Source: Mycobacterium paraffinicum (GTDB lineage: Bacteria > Actinomycetota > Actinomycetes > Mycobacteriales > Mycobacteriaceae). From it: a stretch of DNA of 64,000 bases. Positions within the stretch are counted from its first letter, which is position 1. Each line of letters begins with the position of its first letter. The stretch is from the NCBI RefSeq assembly GCF_001907675.1, contig NZ_MPNT01000017.1:1-64000 (forward strand), read 5' to 3'. Shown here piece after piece: positions 16,302-25,654 of this stretch. The notes beneath the pieces were generated by a model. It was not told the origin of the DNA. It saw only the letters and a list, made by a program, of their open reading frames with translations, and did no database searches. The translations under genes were made by a program, and so were the position numbers.

Positions 16302-18491
16302 TCACATGGTCTTACGTAAGACCAGAAGTGACCGCCCGGGCAACGACACCTTCTCTTCGGCATTCACCACCTGGTCCGCGTCACCCTTCGGGTGGTTGGT
16401 GTCCAGTTCCACGGTCCACTCCTGCGCATAGTCGTCGTTCGGCATCACGAACTCCACGGGTTCTTCGCCGGCGTTGAAGCACAACAGAAACGAGTCGTCG
16501 ACCACCCGTTCGCCGCGCGCGTTGGGCGCGGTGATGGCCTCGCCGTTGAGGAACACCGCCACGCATTTGTGAATGCTCGCGCCCCAGTCCTCGTGCGTCA
16601 TCTCCCGGCTGCTCGGATTCAGCCAGGCGATGTCGCGGACTTCGTCACCGCTGCGGATCGGTTCACCCTCGAAGAACCGGCGCCGGCGGAACACCGGATG
16701 GGTCTTGCGCAAGGTGGTCACCTTGCGCGCAAACGCCAGCAGGTCCGAATTCTTGTCGACCAATGACCAATCCATCCAAGACAATTCGGAGTCCTGGCAG
16801 TACACGTTGTTGTTGCCGTTTTGGGTGCGGCCGAGTTCGTCGCCGTGCGCGATCATCGGCGTGCCCTGGCTGAGCATCAGCGTCGCCCAGAAGTTGCGCA
16901 TCTGGCGACCGCGCAGCGCCAAGATCTCCGGGTCGTCGGTGGGGCCCTCGACGCCGCAGTTCCACGAGCGGTTGTGGCTTTCGCCGTCGCGGTTGTCCTC
17001 GCCGTTGGCCAGGTTGTGTTTTTCGTTGTAGGAAACCAGGTCGTTGAGCGTGAACCCGTCGTGGGCGGTGACGAAGTTGATGCTGGCGCTGGGCCGCCGG
17101 CCGGTCGCCTCATAGAGGTCCGACGACCCGGTCAGCCGGGACGCGAACTCGCCCAGGGTCGCGGGCTCGCCCCGCCAGTAGTCACGCACAGTATCGCGAT
17201 ACTTCCCGTTCCACTCGGTCCACAAACCCGGGAAATTGCCGACTTGGTAACCGCCCTCACCGACGTCCCACGGTTCGGCGATCAATTTGACCTGGCTGAC
17301 GATCGGATCCTGCTGCACCAAATCGAAGAACGCGCTCAGTCGGTCGACGTCGTGCAGCTCTCGCGCAAGCGTGGCGGCGAGGTCGAAACGGAAGCCGTCG
17401 ACGTGCATCTCGGTCACCCAGTAGCGCAGCGAGTCCATGATGAGCTGCAGCACGTGCGGGTGACGCGGATTCAGGCTGTTGCCGGTGCCGGTGTAGTCCT
17501 TGTACAGCCGCAGGTCGGTGTCGACCAGCCGGTAGTACGCCGCGTTGTCGATGCCGCGGAAATTGATGGTCGGCCCGAGGTGGTTGCCCTCGGCGGTGTG
17601 GTTGTACACCACGTCGAGGATCACCTCGATGTTGGCTTCGTGCAGGCTGCGCACCATCGATTTGAACTCGGCGACGCTGGAGGTGCGGTTGGCCGCGTAC
17701 TGGTTGTGCGGCGCGAAGAAACCGAAAGTGTTGTATCCCCAATAGTTTCGCAAGCCCAGGTCCAGCAGCCGCGAGTCGTGCATGAACTGGTGCACCGGCA
17801 TCAGCTCCAGCGCGGTGACGTTGAGCGACTTGAGATAGTCGATGATCACCGGGTGGGCCAGGCCGGCGTAGGTGCCGCGCAGTTCGGCGGGGATGCCGGG
17901 GTGGGTCCGGGTCATTCCCTTCACGTGGGCCTCGTAGATGACCGTTTCGTGGTACGGGGTCAGCGGCGAGCGGTCCGAGCCCCAGTCGAAGAACGGATTG
18001 CTCACCACGCTGGTCATGGTGTGGCCAAGCGAGTCGACCATCGGCGGCGTCCCGGGGTCGGCATCGTCACCGTCGGGATGCACCGCCTTCATGTCGTAGG
18101 AGAACAGCGCCTGCCCGAAGTCGAAGTCCCCGTGGAAGGCCTTGCCATACGGGTCGAGCAGCAGCTTGCTCGGGTCGCAGCGGTGTCCGGCGGCCGGGTC
18201 GAAGGGCCCGTAGACGCGGAAGCCGTAGCGCTGGCCCGGGGAGATGTTGGGCAGATAGGCGTGCCACACGTAACCGTCGACCTCGTCGAGGGGGATCCGT
18301 GATTCCGCCCCGGCGTCGTCGATCAGACACAACTCGACCTTCTCGGCAATCTCGGAGAACAACGAGAAGTTTGTCCCCGCGCCGTCATAGGAGGCGCCGA
18401 GGGGATACGGGTTCCCCGGCCAGACGGTGGCGAGTTTCGGCTGTTGGTTACCAGCTACGCCTGTTTCTGAAGCGTGATTGTCGGTCGGCAC
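16302..18491 (-). CDS. treX: Glycogen debranching enzyme (isoamylase type)
   Basis: Cleaves alpha-1,6 branches of glycogen to give linear maltodextrins for TreY. It is 729 residues. An N-terminal CBM48 domain (NPYPLGASYDGAGTNFSLFSE) precedes the GH13_11 barrel: LELMPVHQF, VILDVVYNHTAEG, GFRFDLAATLAREL with the nucleophile, LIAEPWDVGEGGYQVG with the acid Glu, and NFVTAHDGFTLNDLVSY. GTG 18491 is the most upstream plausible start; relatives of about 720 residues could start slightly later. It is first of the treXYZ operon; the acyltransferase gene upstream starts a separate unit. Confidence 0.96.
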   Translation of the reverse strand: MPTDNHASETGVAGNQQPKLATVWPGNPYPLGASYDGAGTNFSLFSEIAEKVELCLIDDAGAESRIPLDEVDGYVWHAYLPNISPGQRYGFRVYGPFDPAAGHRCDPSKLLLDPYGKAFHGDFDFGQALFSYDMKAVHPDGDDADPGTPPMVDSLGHTMTSVVSNPFFDWGSDRSPLTPYHETVIYEAHVKGMTRTHPGIPAELRGTYAGLAHPVIIDYLKSLNVTALELMPVHQFMHDSRLLDLGLRNYWGYNTFGFFAPHNQYAANRTSSVAEFKSMVRSLHEANIEVILDVVYNHTAEGNHLGPTINFRGIDNAAYYRLVDTDLRLYKDYTGTGNSLNPRHPHVLQLIMDSLRYWVTEMHVDGFRFDLAATLARELHDVDRLSAFFDLVQQDPIVSQVKLIAEPWDVGEGGYQVGNFPGLWTEWNGKYRDTVRDYWRGEPATLGEFASRLTGSSDLYEATGRRPSASINFVTAHDGFTLNDLVSYNEKHNLANGEDNRDGESHNRSWNCGVEGPTDDPEILALRGRQMRNFWATLMLSQGTPMIAHGDELGRTQNGNNNVYCQDSELSWMDWSLVDKNSDLLAFARKVTTLRKTHPVFRRRRFFEGEPIRSGDEVRDIAWLNPSSREMTHEDWGASIHKCVAVFLNGEAITAPNARGERVVDDSFLLCFNAGEEPVEFVMPNDDYAQEWTVELDTNHPKGDADQVVNAEEKVSLPGRSLLVLRKTM

Positions 18492-18528
18492 TATCTGACC
18501 TTATCCGCGCTCGGGGCGGCGGGGCGCG

Positions 18529-20673
18529 TCACCACCAACCGGTGTTGGCGGCGATCTGGCGGCCCAATTCGCCCACCATGGTCCGCACGTACGTGGGGGT
18601 CAGGTGGTGGGCACCGTGGTAGATCAGCACGTTTCCTTCGACCGGCCGGCACACGTCGGTGCGGCAGATCGCGTCGGACATGTCGAGCACCTTCAGCAGC
18701 GGGAATTGTGTGACGAAGTCGAGGGTCTGATTGCGGTCGGAGAGCGCGTCGGAACGTTTGATCGCGCACGACTGGGGGCTTCCGCCCTTCTTGGCCAGGC
18801 AATCAGCCGGGTCGAACGGCTGGCCGTTCTTGACCAGCCATGGGGTGTCTCGCATGCCGAGGATCGGAATGTTGTTGTCCGAGAACCGCTGCCAGATTCC
18901 GATGTAGGTCGCCGGCATCACGTCGCCCGGCTTGACGTTCCACGGGCGCGTCGTGGTGGTGAACACGTAGTCGGGATGGTCGGCGATCACCCGGTCCATC
19001 GTCTGCTCCACCCACTCCCGGCACTGCGGGTAGGCGGCGTTGTTGCCCATGATCAACGGGACTTCCTCGGTGGACAGCGGACAGCCCATCTTGAGGTACG
19101 TCACCACCTTGAAGTGATGCATCTTGCCGAGCAGATCCAGTGCGGGCAGCCAGTGTTCGGCGTGCGACCCGCCCGCCAGCGCGATCGTGCGGTCGCCGGC
19201 CACGTCGCCATAGGTGCATGCGACCACCGCCGGGTTGACGAAATCACTGATGCAGCCGTCGCGGGTGGAGACCGGCAGATCCTCCTTGACCTCCAGCACG
19301 CTGGGGCGCATCGGCAGCGCGGGCACCCGCACGCGTTCGGTCAGCGCGCGCGCCCCCGGGTAGTCCTGCGGGTTGAGCACGCTGAGTTCCTTGCCCGCGG
19401 CCCGCAGGACGGTGACGTGCTGGCGCCACGTGAACGACGTCGCGGTGAGCATGACGCCGAGCAGCACGACGGCCGTCCCCAGCGCCATCGTGGGCCGGGG
19501 CAGGCGCGCCAGCCACGCGGGCGCGGGTGCCGGTGACCTCCCGGCGGTCCGGTAGCGCAAGGGGTCCTCGACGAGCCGGGTGGTCAGGTAGGCCAACAGT
19601 CCCGAGACCAACAGCACCGTGGCGCCCTCGACGAAGTTGGCGTGCCGGTGCCCGCTGAACGACAGCCAGAAGATCAGCAGCGGCCAGTGCCACAGGTAGA
19701 GGGAATACGCCATCGCGCCCAGCGCGACCAGCGGGCCGGCCGCCAGCAGGCGATTGGGCAGCGGCAACCGGTGGTCGCCCTGCAGGTTGGCCCCGGCCAG
19801 GATCATCAGCACGGTGGCCCCGACGGGCACCAGGGCCCACGGGCCGGGAAATTCCTTCACGCCGTCGATCAGCGCCCCGCACGAGACGATCGCCGCCAGC
19901 GCCAGGGTGGCCACGGCCGTTCGCAACCACATCGGCCAGCGGATGGCCGGCACCAGCGCACCGACCAGCGCGCCGAGTAACAACTCCCAGCCGCGCGCGA
20001 AGCTGTCGTAGTAGGCGGCCGCCTGGTCGTCCTGATGCGCCACGATCGCGTAGACGAACGACGCCACCGTCAGCGCGGTCAGCAGCACCAGGAACAGGGT
20101 GCGCAGCCGGGGACCCGGCGGACGCCCGAACAGGTACGCGCATGCCGCGATCAACAGCAGGAAGCCGACGTAGAACTGGCCCTGCACCGACATGGACCAG
20201 ATGTGCTGCAGGGGGCTGACGGCCTCGCCCGCGCGCAGGTAGTCCGACGCCGTGTTGGCCAACTCCCAGTTCTGGTAGTAGCCGAGGCTGGCGAGGCTCT
20301 GGTCGGCGAAGGCCTCCCACCGGGTCTCCGGTTGCACCAGGATGGTCAGCACCCCGCACCCGGCCAGCACCACGACCAGGGCCGGCACCAGGCGGCGCAC
20401 CAGCCGGACCACCTCGGCCACCGGCGACAGCGTCCCCGCGGGGTTCAGCGCCGCGCGAATGATCTTGCCGCCGAAGAAGAACCCGGACAGCGCCAAGAAC
20501 ACGTCGACGCCGCCGGAGACCCGGCCGAACCAGATGTGGAAGACGGCCACCAGCGCGATGGCGATGCCACGCAGGCCGTCGAGGTCGTAGCGATAGAAGC
20601 CCCGATTGCGCGCTGCCGTACCGGCCGGTTCCGCGGTCGCGACCGGTTGGGGAGACAGGGACAGGGTCGACAT
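18529..20673 (-). CDS. OafA/YrhL-type acyltransferase with C-terminal SGNH domain
   Basis: A 714-residue protein corresponding to M. tuberculosis Rv1565c by position and layout. About ten membrane segments form the acyltransferase-3 domain (residues about 30-400), with the motif FYRYDLDGLRGIAIALVAVFH containing the conserved histidine, and SMSVQGQFY. The extracytoplasmic C-terminal half has the SGNH nucleophile block TIALAGGSHAEHW and a terminal YHGAHHLTPTYV histidine block. The family O-acylates cell-envelope sugars or peptidoglycan; the acceptor is unknown. It ends 37 bp upstream of the treX start on the same strand. Confidence 0.9.
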   Translation of the reverse strand: MSTLSLSPQPVATAEPAGTAARNRGFYRYDLDGLRGIAIALVAVFHIWFGRVSGGVDVFLALSGFFFGGKIIRAALNPAGTLSPVAEVVRLVRRLVPALVVVLAGCGVLTILVQPETRWEAFADQSLASLGYYQNWELANTASDYLRAGEAVSPLQHIWSMSVQGQFYVGFLLLIAACAYLFGRPPGPRLRTLFLVLLTALTVASFVYAIVAHQDDQAAAYYDSFARGWELLLGALVGALVPAIRWPMWLRTAVATLALAAIVSCGALIDGVKEFPGPWALVPVGATVLMILAGANLQGDHRLPLPNRLLAAGPLVALGAMAYSLYLWHWPLLIFWLSFSGHRHANFVEGATVLLVSGLLAYLTTRLVEDPLRYRTAGRSPAPAPAWLARLPRPTMALGTAVVLLGVMLTATSFTWRQHVTVLRAAGKELSVLNPQDYPGARALTERVRVPALPMRPSVLEVKEDLPVSTRDGCISDFVNPAVVACTYGDVAGDRTIALAGGSHAEHWLPALDLLGKMHHFKVVTYLKMGCPLSTEEVPLIMGNNAAYPQCREWVEQTMDRVIADHPDYVFTTTTRPWNVKPGDVMPATYIGIWQRFSDNNIPILGMRDTPWLVKNGQPFDPADCLAKKGGSPQSCAIKRSDALSDRNQTLDFVTQFPLLKVLDMSDAICRTDVCRPVEGNVLIYHGAHHLTPTYVRTMVGELGRQIAANTGWW

Positions 20674-20761
20674 GATCGACCGCTAATTTACCGAAAACCG
20701 CCACCCGTTCCTGTTCAGGAGCGGGTGGCGGCGTTCGAGAGGCCCCCGAAGTCCGGGGAAA

Positions 20762-21190
20762 TTACCGGGCGGTGCCGGCGGCTGGCGGGAGGAACGGCGA
20801 TTGCTGCGGCGGCAGCAGTTGCACCGGGGCTTGCGGCGCCGGAAGTTGCTGCGTGGGCAACTGCTGGACCGGCGGCTGTTGCACCGGGACCCGTTGCATC
20901 GGGGCCTGTTGTAGCGGGGCCTGCGGCGTCGGGAGCTGCTGCAGCGGCGCCTGCTGCAACGGGAGCTGGCCGGACTGTTGCTGGAGCGGCGCCTGCTGCA
21001 CCGGCGGTTGCGGCGTCGGCACCGCCGGGGCCTGTGGCGTCGGGAGTTGCTGCAGCGGGGCCTGTTGTAGCGGGGCTTGCTGCGTCGGCGCTTGCTGGGT
21101 GGGCAGTTGCTGCACCGGTGCCTGCTGCAACGGGGCTTGCTGCGCCGGCACCTGCTGCGGCAGCTGCTGGACCGGCGCCGGCTGGACCCC
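20762..21190 (-). repeat. Degenerate tandem repeat encoding the RipD Gln/Pro-rich tail
   Basis: The DNA repeats variants of a 15-18 bp unit reading (in the gene's sense) CAGCAGGCCCCGCTACAA and CAGCTCCCGACGCC, giving QQAPLQQ and QLPTPQ about fifteen times. Such repeats change length by slippage, so tail length may vary among strains. Confidence 0.8.
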
Positions 21191-21679
21191 GAGGACGCGG
21201 ACCAGGTACGGGGTCATGCCGTTGGCGCGCACCGGCGACACCTGGACGACGTCGCCCACCTCGAGCATCTGGTTGTTGCCCAGGTACATCGCGACGCTCT
21301 GGGTGCCCTCGGGACCGTAGAAGATCATGTCGCCCTTTTGCGCTTGCTGCGGCAGCACCTTCTGGCCGACCCGGTAGATCGCCCCGGACGACCGCGGCAG
21401 CTTGATGCCCGCGCCGGCGTACGCGTACTGCATCAGGCCCGAGGCGTCGAAGCCGACCGTGTTGATGCCCGTCCCGGTGCCGCGGGTGGGTCCGTTGATG
21501 CCGCCGCCGGCCCAGGAGAACGGCACGCCTCGCTGCGACAGCCCGCGCGCGATCACCACGTCGGCGGCCTGCTGGTAGTCCATCGGCCGGACGCCCGGGT
21601 CGGCGGACGCGATCACGGGGGCGGCCATCGGTGCGGCAAGCAGCGCCAAACCGATCGCGAAGGCGTAGATGCGTTTCAT
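20762..21679 (-). CDS. ripD: RipD-like non-catalytic NlpC/P60 protein with a Gln/Pro repeat tail
   Basis: A 305-residue secreted protein: signal peptide at residues 1-26 (cut near ASA-DP), a P60 domain at about 35-163, then a low-complexity tail to the end. The catalytic cysteine is Ala79 in the segment GFDASGL (active enzymes have DCSG), and the catalytic histidine is Ser128 in TQSVAMYLG. M. tuberculosis RipD carries the same changes and binds peptidoglycan without cutting it. The tail of about 140 residues repeats QAPLQQ/QQLPTPQ units and is, from memory, longer than in M. tuberculosis. The 311-bp upstream region has dyad and MtrA-like sequences. Confidence 0.93.
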   Translation of the reverse strand: MKRIYAFAIGLALLAAPMAAPVIASADPGVRPMDYQQAADVVIARGLSQRGVPFSWAGGGINGPTRGTGTGINTVGFDASGLMQYAYAGAGIKLPRSSGAIYRVGQKVLPQQAQKGDMIFYGPEGTQSVAMYLGNNQMLEVGDVVQVSPVRANGMTPYLVRVLGVQPAPVQQLPQQVPAQQAPLQQAPVQQLPTQQAPTQQAPLQQAPLQQLPTPQAPAVPTPQPPVQQAPLQQQSGQLPLQQAPLQQLPTPQAPLQQAPMQRVPVQQPPVQQLPTQQLPAPQAPVQLLPPQQSPFLPPAAGTAR

Positions 21680-21797
21680 TGTCTTGGCCTCTCAGGGGCT
21701 CACTGGCCTCAGCGCGGTGACCTCACGCGTCCGCCGCCGATCCATGCCCGGGCGACAGCCTCCCCTTTGGGGCCGACGCCGCTGCACGACACTTGCG

Positions 21798-21825
21798 GAT
21801 GTGAACAGCGGTCCTGTTTCACATC
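21798..21825. promoter_or_regulatory. Dyad GATGTGAA-N12-TTCACATC upstream of ripD
   Basis: The outer 8-bp arms are perfect inverted repeats. Pairing continues inward to CAG/CTG if one extra T in the right arm is bulged, leaving a short loop. It lies 119 bp from the ripD start codon. It could be an operator or an RNA hairpin in the ripD leader. The half-site TGTGA resembles cyclic-AMP receptor sites, but the spacing is larger than that consensus. Confidence 0.4.
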
Positions 21826-21889
21826 AGTCACTGCAGCCACTCTGTCAACAGAAGTTGTTGGCCGCCAGGGCCCGGCGGGATTTTTTGTC

Positions 21890-21910
21890 GTAACGTGACC
21901 GGACGGTGAC
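21890..21910 (-). promoter_or_regulatory. Candidate MtrA-type binding site upstream of ripD
   Basis: GTAAC at 21890-21894 is followed directly by GTGAC at 21895-21899 and, eleven bases on, GTGAC at 21906-21910. The two GTGAC elements are one helical turn apart, the arrangement described for the response regulator MtrA, which controls several peptidoglycan-hydrolase genes. Distance to the ripD start is about 210 bp. The assignment is by pattern only. Confidence 0.3.
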
Positions 21911-21991
21911 TGGGCGGCCCAAATCCGGGCGCGCAGTTGTGATTTCGGTCTCAGTCGGGCGGGCGTCGAGCGGACCGGGGCGCCGGCGCGC

Positions 21992-22444
21992 TTAGGCCCA
22001 ATAGCGTTCGCTGAACACCGTCAGCAGCGAGCCGACGAGCGCGCTGAGCATGGTCAGCGCGAGGGCCAGGACCGGCCAGAAGGACATGTACCAGCCCTTC
22101 AGGAGCGACACGATGGGGCCGAGGACCGCGGCGGCGATCGCGGCGCCGATGCCGCCCCACACGATCGGGCGGATGTAGTAGTCGACCCCGAAGGGCACCG
22201 GCCCGCACGTCTCGTCGGCGCACACGTGCTCGAGGAAGCCGAAGAGGCGGTCCGGCCACGCCGTCGCGGTGGCCAGGACGAGGAGCAGGGCCAGCAGCGC
22301 GACGGTGCAGGCGACGTCCCACGGCGCCAGCCGCACGCGGATCACCCGGGGCGCTTCGTCGTCGTAATTGGCCAGCAGGGAATGTGTCGTCGCGGTCGCG
22401 GGGGTGCCCGCGGCGGGTTCACCCGGCGTGTTCGGCGTAGCCAT
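21992..22444 (-). CDS. Conserved membrane protein (Rv1567c position)
   Basis: A 150-residue protein. A Pro/Ala/Thr-rich cytoplasmic N-terminus of about 40 residues precedes three predicted membrane segments (about 44-63, 92-112 and 118-143). Between the first two, [19 protein letters not shown] contains two cysteines that could form an extracytoplasmic disulphide. Position and size match M. tuberculosis Rv1567c. Function is unknown. It is divergent from bioA with 63 bp between starts. Confidence 0.8.
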   Translation of the reverse strand: MATPNTPGEPAAGTPATATTHSLLANYDDEAPRVIRVRLAPWDVACTVALLALLLVLATATAWPDRLFGFLEHVCADETCGPVPFGVDYYIRPIVWGGIGAAIAAAVLGPIVSLLKGWYMSFWPVLALALTMLSALVGSLLTVFSERYWA

Positions 22445-22507
22445 CGGATCCCATGCTCCCCGATGGGCGGTCTTTGTGCGACTTTGGCTGCTTTACCCTC
22501 GATCACT

Positions 22508-23824
22508 ATGCCTGCGGCGAGGGCCGGGTTGACCCCCGAGCAGATCAGCGCGATCGACGCTGCGCATCTGTGGCACCCGTACAGCACCATCGGCAGCGAG
22601 GCCGTCGCCCCGGTGGTCGCCATCGCCGCGCGGGGCGCCAGGTTGACGCTGGTCCGCGACGGCGAGCCGATCGAGGCGCTCGACGCGATGAGCTCGTGGT
22701 GGACCGCGATCCACGGGCACGGCCACCCGGCGCTGGACGCGGCGCTGACCGCGCAGCTGGGCGTCATGAACCACGTCATGTTCGGCGGGCTCACCCACGA
22801 ACCGGCCGCCCGGCTGGCGCAGCTGCTGGTGGACATCACCCCGGCCGGGTTGGACACCGTGTTCTTCAGCGACTCGGGATCGGTGTCCGTCGAGGTCGCG
22901 GTCAAGATGGCGCTGCAGTACTGGCGCAGCCGGGGCCGGCCCGGCAGGCACCGGCTGATGACGTGGCGGGGCGGCTACCACGGCGACACGTTCACGCCGA
23001 TGAGCGTCTGCGATCCCGACGGCGGCATGCACAAGCTGTGGACCGACGTTCTCGCGCGCCAGGTGTTCGCCCCGCAGGTCCCGCGCGACTACGACCCCGG
23101 CTACAGCGCGGCGTTCGAGCGCCAACTCGCGCAGCACGCCGGCGAACTGGCGGCCGTCATCGTCGAACCGGTGGTGCAAGGCGCGGGCGGGATGCGCTTC
23201 CACGACCCCCGCTACCTGCGTGACCTGCGCGAGCTGTGCCGCCGCCACGACGTGCTGTTGATCTTCGACGAGATCGCCACCGGCTTCGGCCGTACCGGCG
23301 AGCTGTTCGCGGCCGACCACGCCGGGGTCAGCCCGGACATCATGTGCGTGGGCAAGGCGTTGACCGGCGGGTACGTCACCCTGGCGGCCACCCTGTGCAG
23401 CACCGAGATCGCCCACACCATCAGCGCCGGCGAGGCCGGCGCGCTGATGCACGGGCCCACCTTCATGGCCAATCCGCTGGCCTGCGCGGTGTCGGTGGCC
23501 AGCGTCGAACTGCTGCTCGACCAGGACTGGCGCGGGCGAGTCGGCGAGATCGCCGCCGGGCTGGCGGACGGACTCGAGCCCGCCCGCGCGCTGCCCGGCG
23601 TCACCGACGTGCGGGTGTGCGGGGCGATCGGCGTCATCGAGTGCGCCCGCCCCGTCGACCTGGCCGTCGCCACCCCGGCGGCCATGGAGCGCGGGGTGTG
23701 GCTGCGCCCGTTCCGCAACCTCGTCTACGCGATGCCGCCCTACATTTGCTCGCCGGCCGAGATCGCCCAGATCACCTCGGCGATGGTGGAGGTCGCACGG
23801 CTCGTCGGCTCTCGTAGTGTCTAG
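22508..23824 (+). CDS. bioA: Adenosylmethionine-8-amino-7-oxononanoate aminotransferase
   Basis: Transfers the amino group of S-adenosylmethionine to KAPA, giving DAPA in biotin synthesis. It is 438 residues. [22 protein letters not shown] is the family N-terminus; [13 protein letters not shown] is a substrate-site segment; [15 protein letters not shown] holds the PLP-binding Asp, and the Schiff-base lysine is K283 in [13 protein letters not shown] 22508 matches the family start. It is first gene of bioA-bioF-bioD-ligT, with bioF 4 bp downstream. Confidence 0.97.
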   Translation: MPAARAGLTPEQISAIDAAHLWHPYSTIGSEAVAPVVAIAARGARLTLVRDGEPIEALDAMSSWWTAIHGHGHPALDAALTAQLGVMNHVMFGGLTHEPAARLAQLLVDITPAGLDTVFFSDSGSVSVEVAVKMALQYWRSRGRPGRHRLMTWRGGYHGDTFTPMSVCDPDGGMHKLWTDVLARQVFAPQVPRDYDPGYSAAFERQLAQHAGELAAVIVEPVVQGAGGMRFHDPRYLRDLRELCRRHDVLLIFDEIATGFGRTGELFAADHAGVSPDIMCVGKALTGGYVTLAATLCSTEIAHTISAGEAGALMHGPTFMANPLACAVSVASVELLLDQDWRGRVGEIAAGLADGLEPARALPGVTDVRVCGAIGVIECARPVDLAVATPAAMERGVWLRPFRNLVYAMPPYICSPAEIAQITSAMVEVARLVGSRSV

Positions 23825-23828
23825 GGCG

Positions 23829-24977
23829 ATGAAGACACCGATCGAGGCATCACCGCTGGCCTGGCTGGAGGCGGTGGAGAAGCAGCGTCGCGAGGCCGGG
23901 CTGCGTCGCTCGTTGCGGCCCCGTCCGGCCGTCGCCACCGAGCTCGATCTGGCGTCCAACGACTACCTCGGCCTGTCCCAGCACCCTGACGTGATCGAGG
24001 GCGGCGTCGCCGCGCTGCGCATGTGGGGCGCCGGGGCCACCGGTTCCCGGCTGGTCACCGGCGACACCGAACTGCACCAGCAGCTCGAGTCGGAGCTCGC
24101 CGGGTACGTCGGCGCCTCGGCGGGCCTGCTGTTCTCGTCCGGATACGCGGCCAACTTGGGCGCCGTCGTCGGCCTGTCGGGCCGGGGTGCGTTGGTGGTG
24201 TCCGACGCCCTCTCTCATGCGTCCCTGGTCGACGCCTGCCGGCTGTCGCGGGCCCGGGTGGTGGTCACGCCGCACCGCGACGTCGACGTCGTGGAGGCCG
24301 CCCTCGCCTCCCGCGACGAGGAGCGGGCGGTCGTCATCACCGAGTCGGTGTTCAGCGCCGACGGCGCGTTGGCGCCGCTGCGGGAGTTGCACGAGGCCTG
24401 CCGCCGCCACCGCGCGCTGCTGATCGTCGACGAGGCCCACGGCCTGGGTGTGCGCGGCGGTGGCCGCGGGCTGCTGCACGAGCTCGGGCTGGCGGGCGCT
24501 CCCGACGTGGTGATGACCACGACCCTGTCCAAGGCGCTGGGCAGCCAGGGCGGCGTGGTGCTCGGACCGGCGGCGGTGCGGGCCCACCTGATCGATGCGG
24601 CGCGCACGTTCATCTTCGACACCGGCCTGGCGCCCGCCGCGGTGGGCGCCGCGCGCGCCGCGCTGACCGTGCTGCGGGCCGAGCCGTGGCGACCCGAAGC
24701 GGTGTTGCGGCATGCCCGCGCCCTGGCCGAGGTGTGCGACGTTCCCGACGCCCCGCAGTCGGCGGTGGTGTCGGTGATCCTGGGGGAGCCGGAGGTGGCC
24801 CTGGCCGCGGCGACCGCCTGCCTGGACGCCGGCGTGAAGGTGGGCTGTTTCCGGCCCCCGACGGTGCCCGCCGGGACGTCGCGGCTGCGGCTGACCGCGC
24901 GGGCCTCCATGGACGCCGCCGAGCTCGAGATCGCCCGGCGGGTGCTCACCGACGTCCTCGCTGTGACGCGCCCTTGA
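23829..24977 (+). CDS. bioF: 8-amino-7-oxononanoate synthase
   Basis: Condenses pimeloyl-ACP/CoA with L-alanine to KAPA, using PLP. It is 382 residues. [15 protein letters not shown] is the family N-terminal signature, with the PLP lysine near residue 235 in [12 protein letters not shown] and [13 protein letters not shown] holding the cofactor-contacting residues. ATG 23829 gives the family-typical N-terminus; an in-frame GTG at 23817 would overlap the bioA stop. Its stop overlaps the bioD TTG start. Confidence 0.96.
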   Translation: MKTPIEASPLAWLEAVEKQRREAGLRRSLRPRPAVATELDLASNDYLGLSQHPDVIEGGVAALRMWGAGATGSRLVTGDTELHQQLESELAGYVGASAGLLFSSGYAANLGAVVGLSGRGALVVSDALSHASLVDACRLSRARVVVTPHRDVDVVEAALASRDEERAVVITESVFSADGALAPLRELHEACRRHRALLIVDEAHGLGVRGGGRGLLHELGLAGAPDVVMTTTLSKALGSQGGVVLGPAAVRAHLIDAARTFIFDTGLAPAAVGAARAALTVLRAEPWRPEAVLRHARALAEVCDVPDAPQSAVVSVILGEPEVALAAATACLDAGVKVGCFRPPTVPAGTSRLRLTARASMDAAELEIARRVLTDVLAVTRP

Positions 24978-25654
24978 CCGTCCTGGTCGTCACGGGCACG
25001 GGCACCGGGGTCGGCAAGACCGTCGTCACCGCGGCCCTGGCCTGCCACGCCCGCCAGGCCGGCATCGACGTGGCGGTGTGCAAACCGGTCCAGACGGGCA
25101 CCGAATCGGGCGACGACGATCTCGCCGAGGTCGCCCGCCTGTCCGGCGTGACCGAGCGGGCCGGGCTCGCCCGCTATCCGCAACCGCTGGCGCCGGCCGC
25201 CGCGGCCGAGCTGGCCGGCGCGGCGCTGCCCACCGCCGGGGAGGTGCTGCGGCTGATCGCCGGCCTGGACCGCCCGGGCCGGTTGACGCTGGTGGAAGGG
25301 GCCGGCGGGCTGCTGGTCGAACTCGCCGCCGACGGCGTCACGCTGCGCGACCTCGCCGTCGAGCTGGGCGCCGGGGCGCTGGTCGCGGTCGCCGCGGAAC
25401 TGGGCACTCTCAACCACACCGCGCTGACACTGGAAGCGCTTGCCGCGCACGATGTTTCGTGCGCGGGATTGGTCATCGGCAGCTGGCCGGCCCGCCCCGG
25501 GCCGGTGGAGGTCTCGAACCGCGTCGCCCTGGACCGGCTGGGCCCGGTCCGGGCCGCGCTGCCCGCGGGGGCCGGGGCGATGGACGCCGCGCAGTTCGCG
25601 GAGATGAGCGCGGCGGCGTTCGACCGCGACTGGGTCACCGCGCTGGCCCGCTGA
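24974..25654 (+). CDS. bioD: Dethiobiotin synthetase
   Basis: ATP-dependent closure of DAPA with CO2 to dethiobiotin. It is 226 residues. The Walker A motif GTGTGVGKT is at residues 8-16, followed by [16 protein letters not shown] and [12 protein letters not shown]. The start is TTG 24974, whose TTGA overlaps the bioF stop, showing translational coupling; no in-frame ATG or GTG fits the conserved N-terminus [16 protein letters not shown]. Confidence 0.96.
   Translation: MTVLVVTGTGTGVGKTVVTAALACHARQAGIDVAVCKPVQTGTESGDDDLAEVARLSGVTERAGLARYPQPLAPAAAAELAGAALPTAGEVLRLIAGLDRPGRLTLVEGAGGLLVELAADGVTLRDLAVELGAGALVAVAAELGTLNHTALTLEALAAHDVSCAGLVIGSWPARPGPVEVSNRVALDRLGPVRAALPAGAGAMDAAQFAEMSAAAFDRDWVTALAR

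Larger units (their letters stand above)
21680..21991. other. 312-bp intergenic region upstream of ripD
   Basis: There is no convincing gene on either strand between the ripD start and the end of the membrane-protein gene at 21992. It contains a dyad at 21798-21825, spaced GTGAC repeats at 21890-21910 and a GC hairpin followed by six T at 21862-21886 on the plus strand. I looked for a c-di-AMP (ydaO) riboswitch and did not find its conserved blocks. Confidence 0.6.

Noticed and set aside
21680..21840. c-di-AMP (ydaO) riboswitch upstream of ripD
   Set aside because: Actinobacterial wall-hydrolase genes sometimes have one, but I could not find the conserved ydaO blocks in the ripD leader.
21862..21886. 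Intrinsic terminator on the plus strand (GC hairpin followed by six T)
   Set aside because: No plus-strand gene ends upstream, and on the minus strand the A-tract precedes the hairpin, so it cannot serve the gene ending at 21992.
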